Positions 37,730 through 46,218 of a stretch of 64,000 bases of DNA are shown here, in pieces. Source of the DNA: Verrucomicrobium sp. BvORR106 (GTDB lineage: Bacteria > Verrucomicrobiota > Verrucomicrobiia > Verrucomicrobiales > Verrucomicrobiaceae). Both the position numbers and the translations under genes were made by a program. The DNA lies in the NCBI RefSeq assembly GCF_000739655.1, contig NZ_BATR01000098.1, positions 1 to 64,000 of the forward strand, read 5' to 3'. Within the stretch, counting starts at the first letter, position 1; each line of letters opens with the position of its first letter. The notes under the pieces were generated by a model. The model saw only the letters and a program-made list of their open reading frames with translations, searched no databases and was not told the origin of the DNA.

Positions 37730-37936
37730 ATGTCCCTCAAAGGCTTCCACATTCTCTTCATCGTTCTGTCGTTTCTCTGCACCGCGGGGTTCTGGGCCTG
37801 GACGGTGGTGGAGGTGGAGCAGGCGAGGGAAGCCCGGGCGGTGGTTGCTGGGAACCTGAGTGGTACCCTGGCGCTGCTGCTGCTCGTTTACGGAATTTGG
37901 TTTGTCGCCAAGAAGAGCAAGACCATCAAGGTTTGA
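37730..37936 (+). CDS. Very small two-helix membrane protein
   Basis: A 68-residue protein with two predicted helices (FHILFIVLSFLCTAGFWAW and GTLALLLLVYGIWFVAKK). It starts 9 nt after subunit IV and is followed 21 nt later by another tiny gene. No family recognised. Its tight placement suggests an accessory oxidase subunit or assembly factor. Confidence 0.7.
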   Translation: MSLKGFHILFIVLSFLCTAGFWAWTVVEVEQAREARAVVAGNLSGTLALLLLVYGIWFVAKKSKTIKV

Positions 37937-37957
37937 GATCCTGATCCCCATCACACC

Positions 37958-38149
37958 ATGAGCCTCTTACATCTGCACCAGCTTGCCTGCGCCGTCTGTC
38001 TTCCGGACCAGTCGTCCGAAGTGGCCAAGGCTTCGAACACTGCCATCCTTTTTATGGTGGTCGTGGTCTTCAGCGTGCTGGGCCTGCTCGTCAAAATCAT
38101 GTTCAACTTTGCACGCAAGCAGCGTGAGTTCGAAAATTCGTCCCTGTAA
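37958..38149 (+). CDS. Very small single-helix membrane protein
   Basis: A 63-residue protein with one helix (about 28-50, AILFMVVVVFSVLGLLVKIMF), a start with two close Cys (LACAVCLPDQ), and a charged C-terminus. It ends 6 nt before ctaC. No family recognised. The ACAVC pair could be a lipobox-like or metal site, but this is speculative. Confidence 0.65.
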   Translation: MSLLHLHQLACAVCLPDQSSEVAKASNTAILFMVVVVFSVLGLLVKIMFNFARKQREFENSSL

Positions 38150-38155
38150 ATTCCC

Positions 38156-38986
38156 ATGATACCCGATTCGATGATCACCCTTGCCACCCTGAACAAGCTT
38201 CTGGGGATTCCCGCTCTTGCTTCTGAACACGGCGAGATGGTGGACCACATGCTTGAGCTGGTGCACTGGTTCATGTTGCTCCTTTTCATCGGCTGGTCCG
38301 CCTTCCTGGTGGTCGTCTTCACCAAGTTCCGTCAGAGCAAGAATCCCAAGGCCGACTATCACGGTGTCCGCGGTCACGCCTCCACTCACATTGAGATCGG
38401 CGTGGTCATCGTGGAAGCCATCCTTCTGCTCGGTTTCGCTTTCCCGCTCTGGGGCCAGCAATCTGAAAAATACCCTTCCGGCAACAACGTGCTGAAGGTA
38501 CGTGCTGTGGGCGAGAAGTTCCTCTGGAGCTTCCAGTATGGTGGTACCGACAATACCCTGGGCCGCACCGCTCTCAAGCTGATCGATATCGGCACCAACC
38601 CTCCGAACACGATCGGTCGCGACATGAAGGACCCGAACGGCAAGGATGACTTCGTGAAGGTGGGCGTGATGACCCTTCCGGTGAACCGCCCCGTGATCGT
38701 GGACGTGACCAGCAAGGACGTGATTCACAACCTTGCTCTTGTGCCGATGCGTATGGCACAGGATGCCACCCCTGGCGTTCGCAGCCACGCCTGGTTCAAG
38801 CCAACCAAGACTGGGTCCTGGGACATCATCTGCGGTCAGCTTTGTGGCCCCGGCCACTCCGGCATGAAGGCCACGTTGAACGTGATCGAGCAAAAGGAGT
38901 TCGACGAATTCGTTAAGGAAAACAGCGACACCGCCAAGGCCGCAGTCGAAGCCACCCCGGCTCCTGCTGCCCCGGCAGCCCACTGA
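38156..38986 (+). CDS. ctaC: Cytochrome c oxidase subunit II (CuA)
   Basis: Electron entry subunit of 276 residues with two helices (about 34-58 and 80-100) and a periplasmic cupredoxin domain. CuA ligands: His191 (IHNLALVP), Cys226, Cys230, His234 and Met237 (CGQLCGPGHSGM). The position usually Glu between the cysteines is Gln228; only its backbone carbonyl binds copper, so the site should be functional. There is no fused cytochrome c domain, so the donor must be a separate protein, likely the cytochromes encoded just upstream. It is the last gene of the operon, unlike the common ctaC-ctaD order. Confidence 0.95.
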   Translation: MIPDSMITLATLNKLLGIPALASEHGEMVDHMLELVHWFMLLLFIGWSAFLVVVFTKFRQSKNPKADYHGVRGHASTHIEIGVVIVEAILLLGFAFPLWGQQSEKYPSGNNVLKVRAVGEKFLWSFQYGGTDNTLGRTALKLIDIGTNPPNTIGRDMKDPNGKDDFVKVGVMTLPVNRPVIVDVTSKDVIHNLALVPMRMAQDATPGVRSHAWFKPTKTGSWDIICGQLCGPGHSGMKATLNVIEQKEFDEFVKENSDTAKAAVEATPAPAAPAAH

Positions 38987-39051
38987 CGCCGTGGCGGTTC
39001 TGCGACAGAATACCGCTCTGACCGACCTTGATCCTTCTTTGAATTTCTGCG

Positions 39052-39090
39052 AACGGCAAAGCCTTGGGGCTTTGCCGTTTGTTGTTTTTT
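39052..39090 (+). terminator. Strong terminator at the end of the respiratory operon
   Basis: A 12-bp perfect stem (AACGGCAAAGCC / GGCTTTGCCGTT) with loop TTGG, followed by TTTGTTGTTTTTT. It lies 65 nt past ctaC and separates the structural operon from ctaA. Confidence 0.92.
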
Positions 39091-39125
39091 AGCCCGTTTC
39101 GCCCATCCCTGATCTCATTCCTGGC

Positions 39126-40175
39126 ATGAACTGGACCCGATTTCAAAAGCTGGCCCTGATAGCGTTCATCTCGGTGGAAGTGCTCATCTTTGTGGGCGCA
39201 GTAGTGCGGGCGACTGGCTCAGGCCTCGGATGTCCCGACTGGCCTCTCTGCTATGGATGCTGGACTCCGCCGACCAAAGCGGAGGACATCGATTTCAAAA
39301 AACTCAACATCGAGAAGTTCCGGGCGAAGGCCGCGAGACTGGGGCGGGATCCCGCTTCCATCACCCCGGAGACGTTGAGGGCCGAGTTTGATCCTGTCGC
39401 CACCTGGGTAGAGTACATCAACCGTCTGACCAGCCTCCCGGTGGGGCTGTCTGTGACCGCTCTTCTCGTGGCGTCTTTTTGGCAGATCTGGGCGGGTCGC
39501 TTCCGGGTCTTTGCCGGTGCACTCGGTTCCTTCGCCCTGGTGCTGATCAACGCCTGGTTGGGCGCGCGGGTGGTTCTCAGCGGTCTGAAGCCCGGCATCA
39601 TCACCTTGCACATGGCTTTGGCCATTCTCTTGCAGTGTTTTCTCGTGTACACCGCCTGGCGTGGCACTTCTCAACCGTGGAAGCTTCCCGTGATCGGGGG
39701 CGGGGGCAAAGCTCTGTTTCGCATTGGGCTGCTGCTGTTTGCCCTGGTCGTGTTGGAGGGTGTCATGGGGTCCCAAGTTCGGGAGATGACGGATCACCTT
39801 GCCATGCTCCACGCGGGGGAGAAGCGTGAGCTCTGGGTCAAGGAACTGGATCAAACGGTCGTTTACCTCCTCCATCGGAGTTTCTCATGGATTATCTTGG
39901 GAGTGGCTTTCCTGTTTCACTGGAAGTCAACTCAAGTGCTTGGCCGAGTCGGTTGGCTGGAAAGAGGGATTGTGGGACTCGTTTGCGCTCAGATGGTGCT
40001 CGGTGTGGTACTGTCCCAGGTCGGAATCGTTCGGATCGCACAGATTCTCCACATTGGCTTGTCTTCCCTGCTGGTGAGTGGATTGTTCCTCTGGCTGCTC
40101 GGCAGCCATCGGGCAACCCGGGCGAAAGACTTGTCAGCACCGATGGAGACCGATGCGCCCAGTCCTGTAGTTTAG
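39126..40175 (+). CDS. ctaA: Heme A synthase (COX15/CtaA)
   Basis: Oxidises heme O to heme A for the aa3 oxidase. The 349-residue membrane protein has about eight helices. The VRATGSGLGCPDWPLCYG motif in the first loop and EYINRLTSLPVG are family signatures, and His residues in HMALAI and LLHRSFSW are likely heme ligands. A CPDWPLC pair may form the loop disulfide known in this family. It begins a second gene group after the operon terminator. Confidence 0.93.
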   Translation: MNWTRFQKLALIAFISVEVLIFVGAVVRATGSGLGCPDWPLCYGCWTPPTKAEDIDFKKLNIEKFRAKAARLGRDPASITPETLRAEFDPVATWVEYINRLTSLPVGLSVTALLVASFWQIWAGRFRVFAGALGSFALVLINAWLGARVVLSGLKPGIITLHMALAILLQCFLVYTAWRGTSQPWKLPVIGGGGKALFRIGLLLFALVVLEGVMGSQVREMTDHLAMLHAGEKRELWVKELDQTVVYLLHRSFSWIILGVAFLFHWKSTQVLGRVGWLERGIVGLVCAQMVLGVVLSQVGIVRIAQILHIGLSSLLVSGLFLWLLGSHRATRAKDLSAPMETDAPSPVV

Positions 40176-40206
40176 ATTTCCCAGTCCCGTCTTTTCAGAG
40201 AGCCAG

Positions 40207-41157
40207 ATGCAGAGTTCCGTCATGTCAGAGACCGCCACCTCGTCGAATACCCCATCCAACGTCACGATGAAGGACCTGATGTCGCTGACGAAGTTTCGTC
40301 TCAGTGTTCTCGTGTTGGTGACCACCTTTGTGGGTTACTGGCTTGGGCGCAGTGGGCAGGATCTGAACTTGCCATTGATGTTTCACACCCTGCTGGGCAG
40401 TGCCTTGGCCGCCTTTGGCGCGGCGGTGTTTAACCAGTTGATGGAGATCGAGCCGGACAAGCGGATGGACCGCACAGCGGATCGCCCCCTGCCTTCGCGC
40501 CGGATGGAGCCGGGTGTGGCCTTTGGAGTCGGCTGGCTGCTCAGCGCCTTTGCCTTGTTGCACCTGGGGAAGATGGTGAACGTGGAGTCCGCCGCTCTCT
40601 GTGCCATGACGCTCGCGGTCTATCTCTTCATCTACACCCCCATGAAGCAGCAATCGGCTTGGAACACGATTGTGGGCGCGGTGTCCGGCGCTTTGCCGCC
40701 GCTCATCGGGTGGGCTGGGGCCGCAGGTCCCCCGGTCAACAATGACGCTTACTTCCGTCTGGAATTGATTTCTTCCAGCGGGGCCATCTTCCTGTTCTCT
40801 CTGCTTTTCCTCTGGCAGCTCCCTCACTTCCTCGCGATCAACTGGATGTACCGGGATGAGTACCGCAAGGGCGGCTTTGTCATGTGGGCCAATGAGGATG
40901 ATACGGGGGGCAAAACCTCCAAGCTGGCCCTGCTTTTTTCATTCTGTGCCGTGGCGCTCGTGTTCCTGCCTCCCTTTGCGGGGGACACCACCTACTGGTT
41001 CCTCCCTTTTGCGCTTCTGGTGAACCTGATGCTGGTGTGGCTGGCCTGGAAGTTCTACAAAATTCGCGACCGGGCGAGTGCACGGAAGTTGTTCTTCTTC
41101 ACCCTCATGTACCTGCCACTCCTGCTGGGTATCAGCATGGTGTTCTGGAAAGCCTGA
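40207..41157 (+). CDS. ctaB: Protoheme IX farnesyltransferase (heme O synthase)
   Basis: Adds a farnesyl group to heme B to make heme O, the substrate of CtaA. The 316-residue protein is a UbiA-type prenyltransferase with about nine helices. The first aspartate-rich motif lies in NQLMEIEPDKRMDRTADRPL and the second in WMYRDEYRKGGF. ATG at 40222 (MSETATSS) is an equally plausible start. Located 31 nt after ctaA. Confidence 0.94.
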   Translation: MQSSVMSETATSSNTPSNVTMKDLMSLTKFRLSVLVLVTTFVGYWLGRSGQDLNLPLMFHTLLGSALAAFGAAVFNQLMEIEPDKRMDRTADRPLPSRRMEPGVAFGVGWLLSAFALLHLGKMVNVESAALCAMTLAVYLFIYTPMKQQSAWNTIVGAVSGALPPLIGWAGAAGPPVNNDAYFRLELISSSGAIFLFSLLFLWQLPHFLAINWMYRDEYRKGGFVMWANEDDTGGKTSKLALLFSFCAVALVFLPPFAGDTTYWFLPFALLVNLMLVWLAWKFYKIRDRASARKLFFFTLMYLPLLLGISMVFWKA

Positions 41158-41279
41158 TCAGCCGCCAACGGCGTGGCATTTTGCCACGTAGCGGCCTCGC
41201 CGTTCGTAAGCGTACTGGATCCTGTTACCATTCCTCTCTTCGACCTCCGCCTCCGTCTATCCCCGTGTCTGATCAAGCC

Positions 41280-42038
41280 ATGAGCACCCCCACGCCGCCC
41301 TCCACTCCGACTGAGCCTTCACCGGATGACGCGCCCAAGGGCATCAATCCGCTGACCGTCTGGGTGCCCATCATCGTGATTGTCTGCGGTGTGGTGATCG
41401 GCTGGAACTACATGGTGAGCCAGATCAAGAAGGAGCGGGAAGAGTCGGCGGGCATGGTGGAACAGCGCTTGCCCATGTTGTCCAGACTGGAGAAGAATAT
41501 TGGGTTCGTGGAGCGCAATGGCCAGAAAGTGGAACTCGCTGCGCTGAAAGGCAAAATCATCGTCGCCTGCTGGGTGTACACTCACTGCCCTCGTGGTTGT
41601 TCCGGCGTGGTGGGGGAGCTCCTCAGCCTGCACAATGATTTGGAGGCCAATCCAGACGTCCATTTCCTCTCGGTAAGTGTGGATCCTGCGGATGGCCCTG
41701 AGCAACTCAGCAAGTTCGCTGAAGGGCTGAAAATCAAAGGGGACAACTGGTGGTTTGTGAATGGGGAGACCAAGGAAGTGCGCTCCTACATGACCCGCTA
41801 CTTCGGGTTTCAGGGCGTGCAGGATGTGCCTGAGAAAGACCGCCTCTCTCCGGATGACAAGTACATCCACGACATGAAAGTCGCCCTGGTGGATCACAAA
41901 AGTCACGTGCGTGGCATGTACGACGTGGCCAGCTTCGACCCAGAGTTCAAGGCCTTCTGGAAAGACAAGATCCGCAAAGATATCGCCACACTGCTCAAAG
42001 ACAAAGTCGAGGACGAACAGGGCAAAAACACCAAGTAA
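41280..42038 (+). CDS. sco: SCO1/SenC-type copper chaperone
   Basis: Delivers copper to, or reduces, the CuA site of subunit II. The 252-residue protein has a Pro-rich start, one membrane anchor (about 25-43) and a thioredoxin-fold domain outside. Copper ligands: Cys103 and Cys107 (THCPRGC) and His197 (YIHDMKVALVD). The VSVDPADGPEQL stretch is characteristic of the family. The ATG was chosen because the open frame further upstream overlaps ctaB in a different phase. A small hairpin (41172-41188) lies in the gap behind ctaB. Confidence 0.9.
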   Translation: MSTPTPPSTPTEPSPDDAPKGINPLTVWVPIIVIVCGVVIGWNYMVSQIKKEREESAGMVEQRLPMLSRLEKNIGFVERNGQKVELAALKGKIIVACWVYTHCPRGCSGVVGELLSLHNDLEANPDVHFLSVSVDPADGPEQLSKFAEGLKIKGDNWWFVNGETKEVRSYMTRYFGFQGVQDVPEKDRLSPDDKYIHDMKVALVDHKSHVRGMYDVASFDPEFKAFWKDKIRKDIATLLKDKVEDEQGKNTK

Positions 42039-42228
42039 GGGGTGGTTTGCCGCCATCCTGCGAGCCTGGGCGCTCAGTTGCTCTCAGAAGAAAGCCGCAG
42101 GGCTTGGCGCTTCCCGTCTGATTCTGCCCGGAATTGCATGATTTGATTGATTGAGAGGCAAATGAGGCGGAAAGGCAGTCGCTCTCTCGTCCGCCATTGC
42201 TTCATTCACGATTGATTGCACCACCACC

Positions 42229-42654
42229 ATGGAAGTTTACGAACTCCCTGCGCTCAACGCCACCCTCAACGCCGCCGCCGCTGTTCTGCTGCTGTCGGGC
42301 TGGATCTGCATCAAGCTGGGCAAGCGCTCCGCTCACATCACTCTCATGTCGTTGGCGCTGGTGGTCTCCGCAGCGTTTCTTACCAGCTACCTGATCTATC
42401 ACTTCCATGTACCCAGCATGAAGTTTCAGGGCAAAGGGGCGATCCGGTGGGTGTACTACACCATCCTGATTACCCACGTCTTTCTCGCCATCGTCAATCT
42501 GCCCATGATCATCATGACGGTGGTGCCTGCGCTGAAGAAGAAGTTCGACAAACACAAGAGAATCGCCCGCTGGACGTTTCCAGTCTGGATGTATGTCTCT
42601 GTGACAGGCGTGCTGGTGTACCTGATGTGTTACCACTGGTTCGCGCTCGGGTGA
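42229..42654 (+). CDS. ctaM: DUF420 membrane protein (CtaM/YozB-like oxidase assembly factor)
   Basis: A 141-residue four-helix protein of the DUF420 family, required in Firmicutes for maturation of aa3-type oxidases. Conserved His residues lie in YLIYHFHVPSMKFQG, THVFLA, KHKRIARW and CYHWFALG, which could bind heme or copper. It ends the oxidase assembly group ctaA-ctaB-sco-ctaM. The symbol follows the Staphylococcus name. Confidence 0.85.
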   Translation: MEVYELPALNATLNAAAAVLLLSGWICIKLGKRSAHITLMSLALVVSAAFLTSYLIYHFHVPSMKFQGKGAIRWVYYTILITHVFLAIVNLPMIIMTVVPALKKKFDKHKRIARWTFPVWMYVSVTGVLVYLMCYHWFALG

Positions 42655-43021
42655 GGAGCGCGTGGCAGGATGGGGGGCTCGCTGTGTCGCCGCCCAGTTG
42701 GCTGATCCATGGCGAGAAGTTTGCTTCCAAGAGGGGGCGCTATCGGCTTGCCGGTCCGCGGTAGAATTGCGTTGTTCCTGCGCTCGCTTCACCCTCGGCT
42801 TATTCGTAGTGAACCCTCTGGGTTCGGAAGCAGGGTGCCGAGCAGCCGCCACCCCTCGGTCGGGACTACATTCCGGTGCAAGGGACACTCGATGCGTCGG
42901 TCTTCTGCCCGTTTGCTCTCGTGAATCGTCGGAGCAACGAACAGCGTGGCTGGCGTGATCTGACCCGACCCAGTGGAGACCATGCGGTCAAATTCGACCG
43001 TTGGTCCACTGGATTACTGAG
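42655..43021. other. Intergenic region without a clear gene
   Basis: A GC-rich gap of about 370 nt between ctaM and the convergent lepB. Several short open frames exist on both strands, but none has a credible start, composition or domain. An imperfect hairpin occupies 42970-43012 (CCAGTGGA / TCCACTGG outer arms, CGGTC / GACCG inner arms), directly past the lepB stop. It could act as a bidirectional transcription end without a T run. Confidence 0.5.
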
Positions 43022-44233
43022 CTACCGAATCACTCCCCAGTGGCTGGTGAGCGGCCAGTAGCAGAACCAGCCGGGGCCAACAACGTTCTGCTCGGGGACA
43101 GGGCCCCAGTAGCGGCTGTCAGAGCTGAAGTAGCTGTTGTCTCCCAGGGCCATGTATTGCTTTTTCTCCAGTTGCACGCCACGCACGGGCACGCGACGGC
43201 CGGTGGCGTCCTGGATGGCGTCCTGGTACCCGCGATAGCCGTCCTTGGGCTCGAGGTAAGTGCCCGTCATCACCCGCTGAAAGCCGGGTTCAGTGGCAAG
43301 CTGGCCGTTGATGAAGAGCTGGGAGTCTTTGATGGCCACGGTGTCCTCAGGAACGCCGCCGAGCCGCTTGATGTAGTGTTGGGAGCCCCAGCGCGCGTCG
43401 AAGTTGCCGCTTTCGATGCGGGAGATGTTCTTGGTGGTGAACACAAACACCTCCCCGCGGGTGGGGCGGCGGAAGTGGTAGGCGAACTTGTTGACGATGA
43501 CGTGGTCGCCGTTTTGCACGATGCCACGGGCGAGGAGCTGGCCCTTGCGAATGTAAGAGCGGGAGCCGGTGCGACGGTTCACGGCAGCGCGCATGTCCGG
43601 GGTGTCGTTGCTGCCGAGCTCGGTATCCGTGTTGGCGTGGGCCCAGAACTGCAGGTCATCCGTGAGCTGGCGGATAGGGGCGGAGATCTTGATGGTGTGC
43701 CCATCGGCGAAGTGGACCTTCGTGTAGGGACGGAAGATCAGGAACTTGTGCTCCGTAAGGGCGGTGGGTGCCAGCTCACCTTCGTGATCTGAAACCACAT
43801 TCAGATAGGTGGTACCGGTAAAGAAGCCGCCGAGCTTGCCAAGGAGGCCCGGATTGGGATCCTTCTCCGTGGCTTCAGCACGGATGCCATTCAGCGTAGG
43901 CTGCATGGAGCCCGTGGGGATCTGGAAAGGCTGGGCAATGTAAGAACGAATGCCCAGGGCGATGACGATGGAGACGAAGAAGACCTCGATGTTTTCCGCC
44001 CACTCCGTGGTACGGGCCTCCGGCAGAGCCCGCTCACAGACTTGATTCAGCTGCTTGCTCAGCTCGTCAATGCGGGTGCTGTTGCGCTGGCTGATGGCGC
44101 TGTCCAGTTCAGCGCGGAGTCCGTTGATCTCATCCAGCTTGGCAGCAGGCAGCAGATCGCGCTTGTAGTGGAGGAAACGGGTGACCCCCTTGCGGAGCAG
44201 CTTGGCGTGCTTGATGAAGCGCGGTTGGAACAT
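43022..44233 (-). CDS. lepB: Signal peptidase I
   Basis: Cleaves signal peptides outside the inner membrane with a Ser/Lys dyad. The 403-residue protein has a helical N-terminal 75 residues, one anchor (about 82-98), the Ser motif IPTGSMQPTL (Ser109) and the Lys region GDHVIVNKF (Lys249). The end has GDNSYFSSDSRYWGPVP, box E of the family. Ser and Lys are 140 residues apart against about 55 in E. coli, so a large extra segment lies between them. ATG at 44233 was chosen; the frame is open to 44323. It follows lepA by 118 nt, matching the common lepA-lepB order. Confidence 0.92.
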   Translation of the reverse strand: MFQPRFIKHAKLLRKGVTRFLHYKRDLLPAAKLDEINGLRAELDSAISQRNSTRIDELSKQLNQVCERALPEARTTEWAENIEVFFVSIVIALGIRSYIAQPFQIPTGSMQPTLNGIRAEATEKDPNPGLLGKLGGFFTGTTYLNVVSDHEGELAPTALTEHKFLIFRPYTKVHFADGHTIKISAPIRQLTDDLQFWAHANTDTELGSNDTPDMRAAVNRRTGSRSYIRKGQLLARGIVQNGDHVIVNKFAYHFRRPTRGEVFVFTTKNISRIESGNFDARWGSQHYIKRLGGVPEDTVAIKDSQLFINGQLATEPGFQRVMTGTYLEPKDGYRGYQDAIQDATGRRVPVRGVQLEKKQYMALGDNSYFSSDSRYWGPVPEQNVVGPGWFCYWPLTSHWGVIR

Positions 44234-44351
44234 GGCTGGCTGAGACTGGGTGGTGTCGGTTGAGGGGGCGCCGGAAAGGCGCGGATGGAGAGAGGGGCGT
44301 TGGCTGCCCCTGTGGTGACGCACCAGGAGCAGCGTATGCGAAGGGTGCTGC

Positions 44352-46151
44352 TCAATCCCCGGTCTTAAGCACCTGAATGAAGGCCTCTTGAGGGATGTTG
44401 ACGCGGCCGATGGCCTTCATGCGCTTCTTGCCTTCCTTCTGCTTTTCCAACAGCTTGCGCTTACGGGAGATGTCACCGCCGTAGCACTTGGCGGTCACGT
44501 CCTTGCGCATGGCGCTGATGGATTCGCGGGCGATGACCTTGCCGCCGATGGCGGCCTGGATGGCGACAACGAAGAGCTGTACGGGGATCACTTCCTTGAG
44601 CTTGGCGGCGAGGGCCCGGCCGCGGGACTCTGCCTTGCTGCGGTGCACGATGCAGGAGAAGGCGTCCACCGGCTCGCCGGCGATGAGCATGTCCATTTTC
44701 ACGAGGTCGGAGGCCACGTAGCCGGCATGTTCATAGTCCATGCTGCCGTAGCCGCGAGTCACGCTCTTGAGCTTGTCATTGAAGTCCACGAGGATTTCGT
44801 TGAGCGGCAGCATGCACTGGATCATGACCCGGTTGTCGTCCAGGGTTTCCGTGTGCTGCACGTCGCCGCGCTTGTCCATGACGAGCTGCATCATGTCTCC
44901 GATGTACTCGTTGGGCACCATGAGGAAGATCTTCACCATCGGCTCGCGGATTTCCTCGATCTCCGGCACGGGCGGGAGGAAGGAGGGGTTGTCCACGATG
45001 ACCATTTCACCGTTGGTCTTCAGCACCTCGTAGATAACGCTCGGGTACGTGGAAATCACGTCCATCTGGAACTCACGGCGCAGGCGCTCCTGGATGATCT
45101 CCATGTGGAGCAGGCCGAGGAAGCCGCAGCGGAAGCCGAAGCCGAGGGCGGCGGAGCTCTCTGCCATGTAGCTGAAAGCAGCGTCGTTGATCTGCAGCTT
45201 GCCCATCGCCATTTTCAGCGATTCAAAGTCGTCGGTGCTCACCGGGTAGATGCCGCTGAACACGAGGGGGTGAATTTCCTTGAAGCCCGGGAGGGGTTCG
45301 GGGGAGGGTCTACGGGTCTCCGTGACGGTGTCACCGATCTTCACGTCCGACGTGGCCTTCACGTTGGCAATGATGTAGCCGACGTCTCCAACGTGCAGCT
45401 CCGGCACGGTGGACATCTTCGGGCGGAAGACGCCGACATCCTTCACTTCATAGTCCAGACCGGTGGACATCATGCGCACCTTCATGCCGCGCTTCACGCT
45501 GCCGCTGAAAATGCGGACATAGGAAACCACGCCGCGGTAGGCATCGAAGACGGAGTCAAACACCGAGGCGCGCAAATGTTCTTCGCCGAGGGATTTGGGG
45601 GCGGGGATGTATTTCACCACAGCCTCCAGGATGTCCTCGATACCGATGCCCATCTTGGCACTGGCCGGCACGGCTTCATCTGAAGAGAGCTGCAGGATGT
45701 CCTCCAACTGTTTCTTCACGCGAGGCACATCGGCGCTCGGAAGGTCGATCTTGTTGATGACCGGAATGACGTGCAGATTCTGCTGCAATGCCAGGTTCAG
45801 GTTGGCCACCGTCTGGGCCTCCACGCCCTGAGAGGCGTCCACCAGGAGGAGGGCTCCTTCGCAGGCAGCCAGGGAGCGGGATACTTCGTAGGAGAAGTCC
45901 ACGTGCCCGGGGGTATCCAGGAGGTTCAGTTTGTAGGTCTTCCCGTCCTTGGCCTTGTAGCTCATGGTGACGGGGTGCGCCTTGATCGTGATGCCACGCT
46001 CGCGCTCCAGATCCATGGAGTCCAGCAGCTGATCCTGCTGCTGGCGCTCTGAAATGGTCTTGGTGAACTCCAGCAACCGGTCGGAGAGAGTGGTCTTCCC
46101 GTGGTCAATGTGGGCGATGATGGAGAAGTTGCGGGTCAGTTCGATGGACAT
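44352..46151 (-). CDS. lepA: Elongation factor 4 (back-translocase)
   Basis: A ribosome-binding GTPase that acts on stalled elongation complexes. The 599-residue length is typical. G1 AHIDHGKTT lies near residue 14, followed by GITIKA, G3 DTPGHVD and G4 NKIDLP. The C-terminal EF4-specific domain includes RKRKLLEKQKEGKKRMK. ATG at 46151 fits the family start MxxxxxRNFSIIAHIDHGK; the open frame upstream is intergenic. It lies just upstream of lepB on the same strand. Confidence 0.97.
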   Translation of the reverse strand: MSIELTRNFSIIAHIDHGKTTLSDRLLEFTKTISERQQQDQLLDSMDLERERGITIKAHPVTMSYKAKDGKTYKLNLLDTPGHVDFSYEVSRSLAACEGALLLVDASQGVEAQTVANLNLALQQNLHVIPVINKIDLPSADVPRVKKQLEDILQLSSDEAVPASAKMGIGIEDILEAVVKYIPAPKSLGEEHLRASVFDSVFDAYRGVVSYVRIFSGSVKRGMKVRMMSTGLDYEVKDVGVFRPKMSTVPELHVGDVGYIIANVKATSDVKIGDTVTETRRPSPEPLPGFKEIHPLVFSGIYPVSTDDFESLKMAMGKLQINDAAFSYMAESSAALGFGFRCGFLGLLHMEIIQERLRREFQMDVISTYPSVIYEVLKTNGEMVIVDNPSFLPPVPEIEEIREPMVKIFLMVPNEYIGDMMQLVMDKRGDVQHTETLDDNRVMIQCMLPLNEILVDFNDKLKSVTRGYGSMDYEHAGYVASDLVKMDMLIAGEPVDAFSCIVHRSKAESRGRALAAKLKEVIPVQLFVVAIQAAIGGKVIARESISAMRKDVTAKCYGGDISRKRKLLEKQKEGKKRMKAIGRVNIPQEAFIQVLKTGD

Positions 46152-46218
46152 CAGGGGGCGGGGACGGGAAAAAGGGGGATGAGACTTAATCGCGGAACCG
46201 CCACTTGGCAAGGGGGGC

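Noticed and set aside
42662-42983. Small genes between ctaM and lepB
   Set aside because: Competing frames on both strands, no credible start and no domain.
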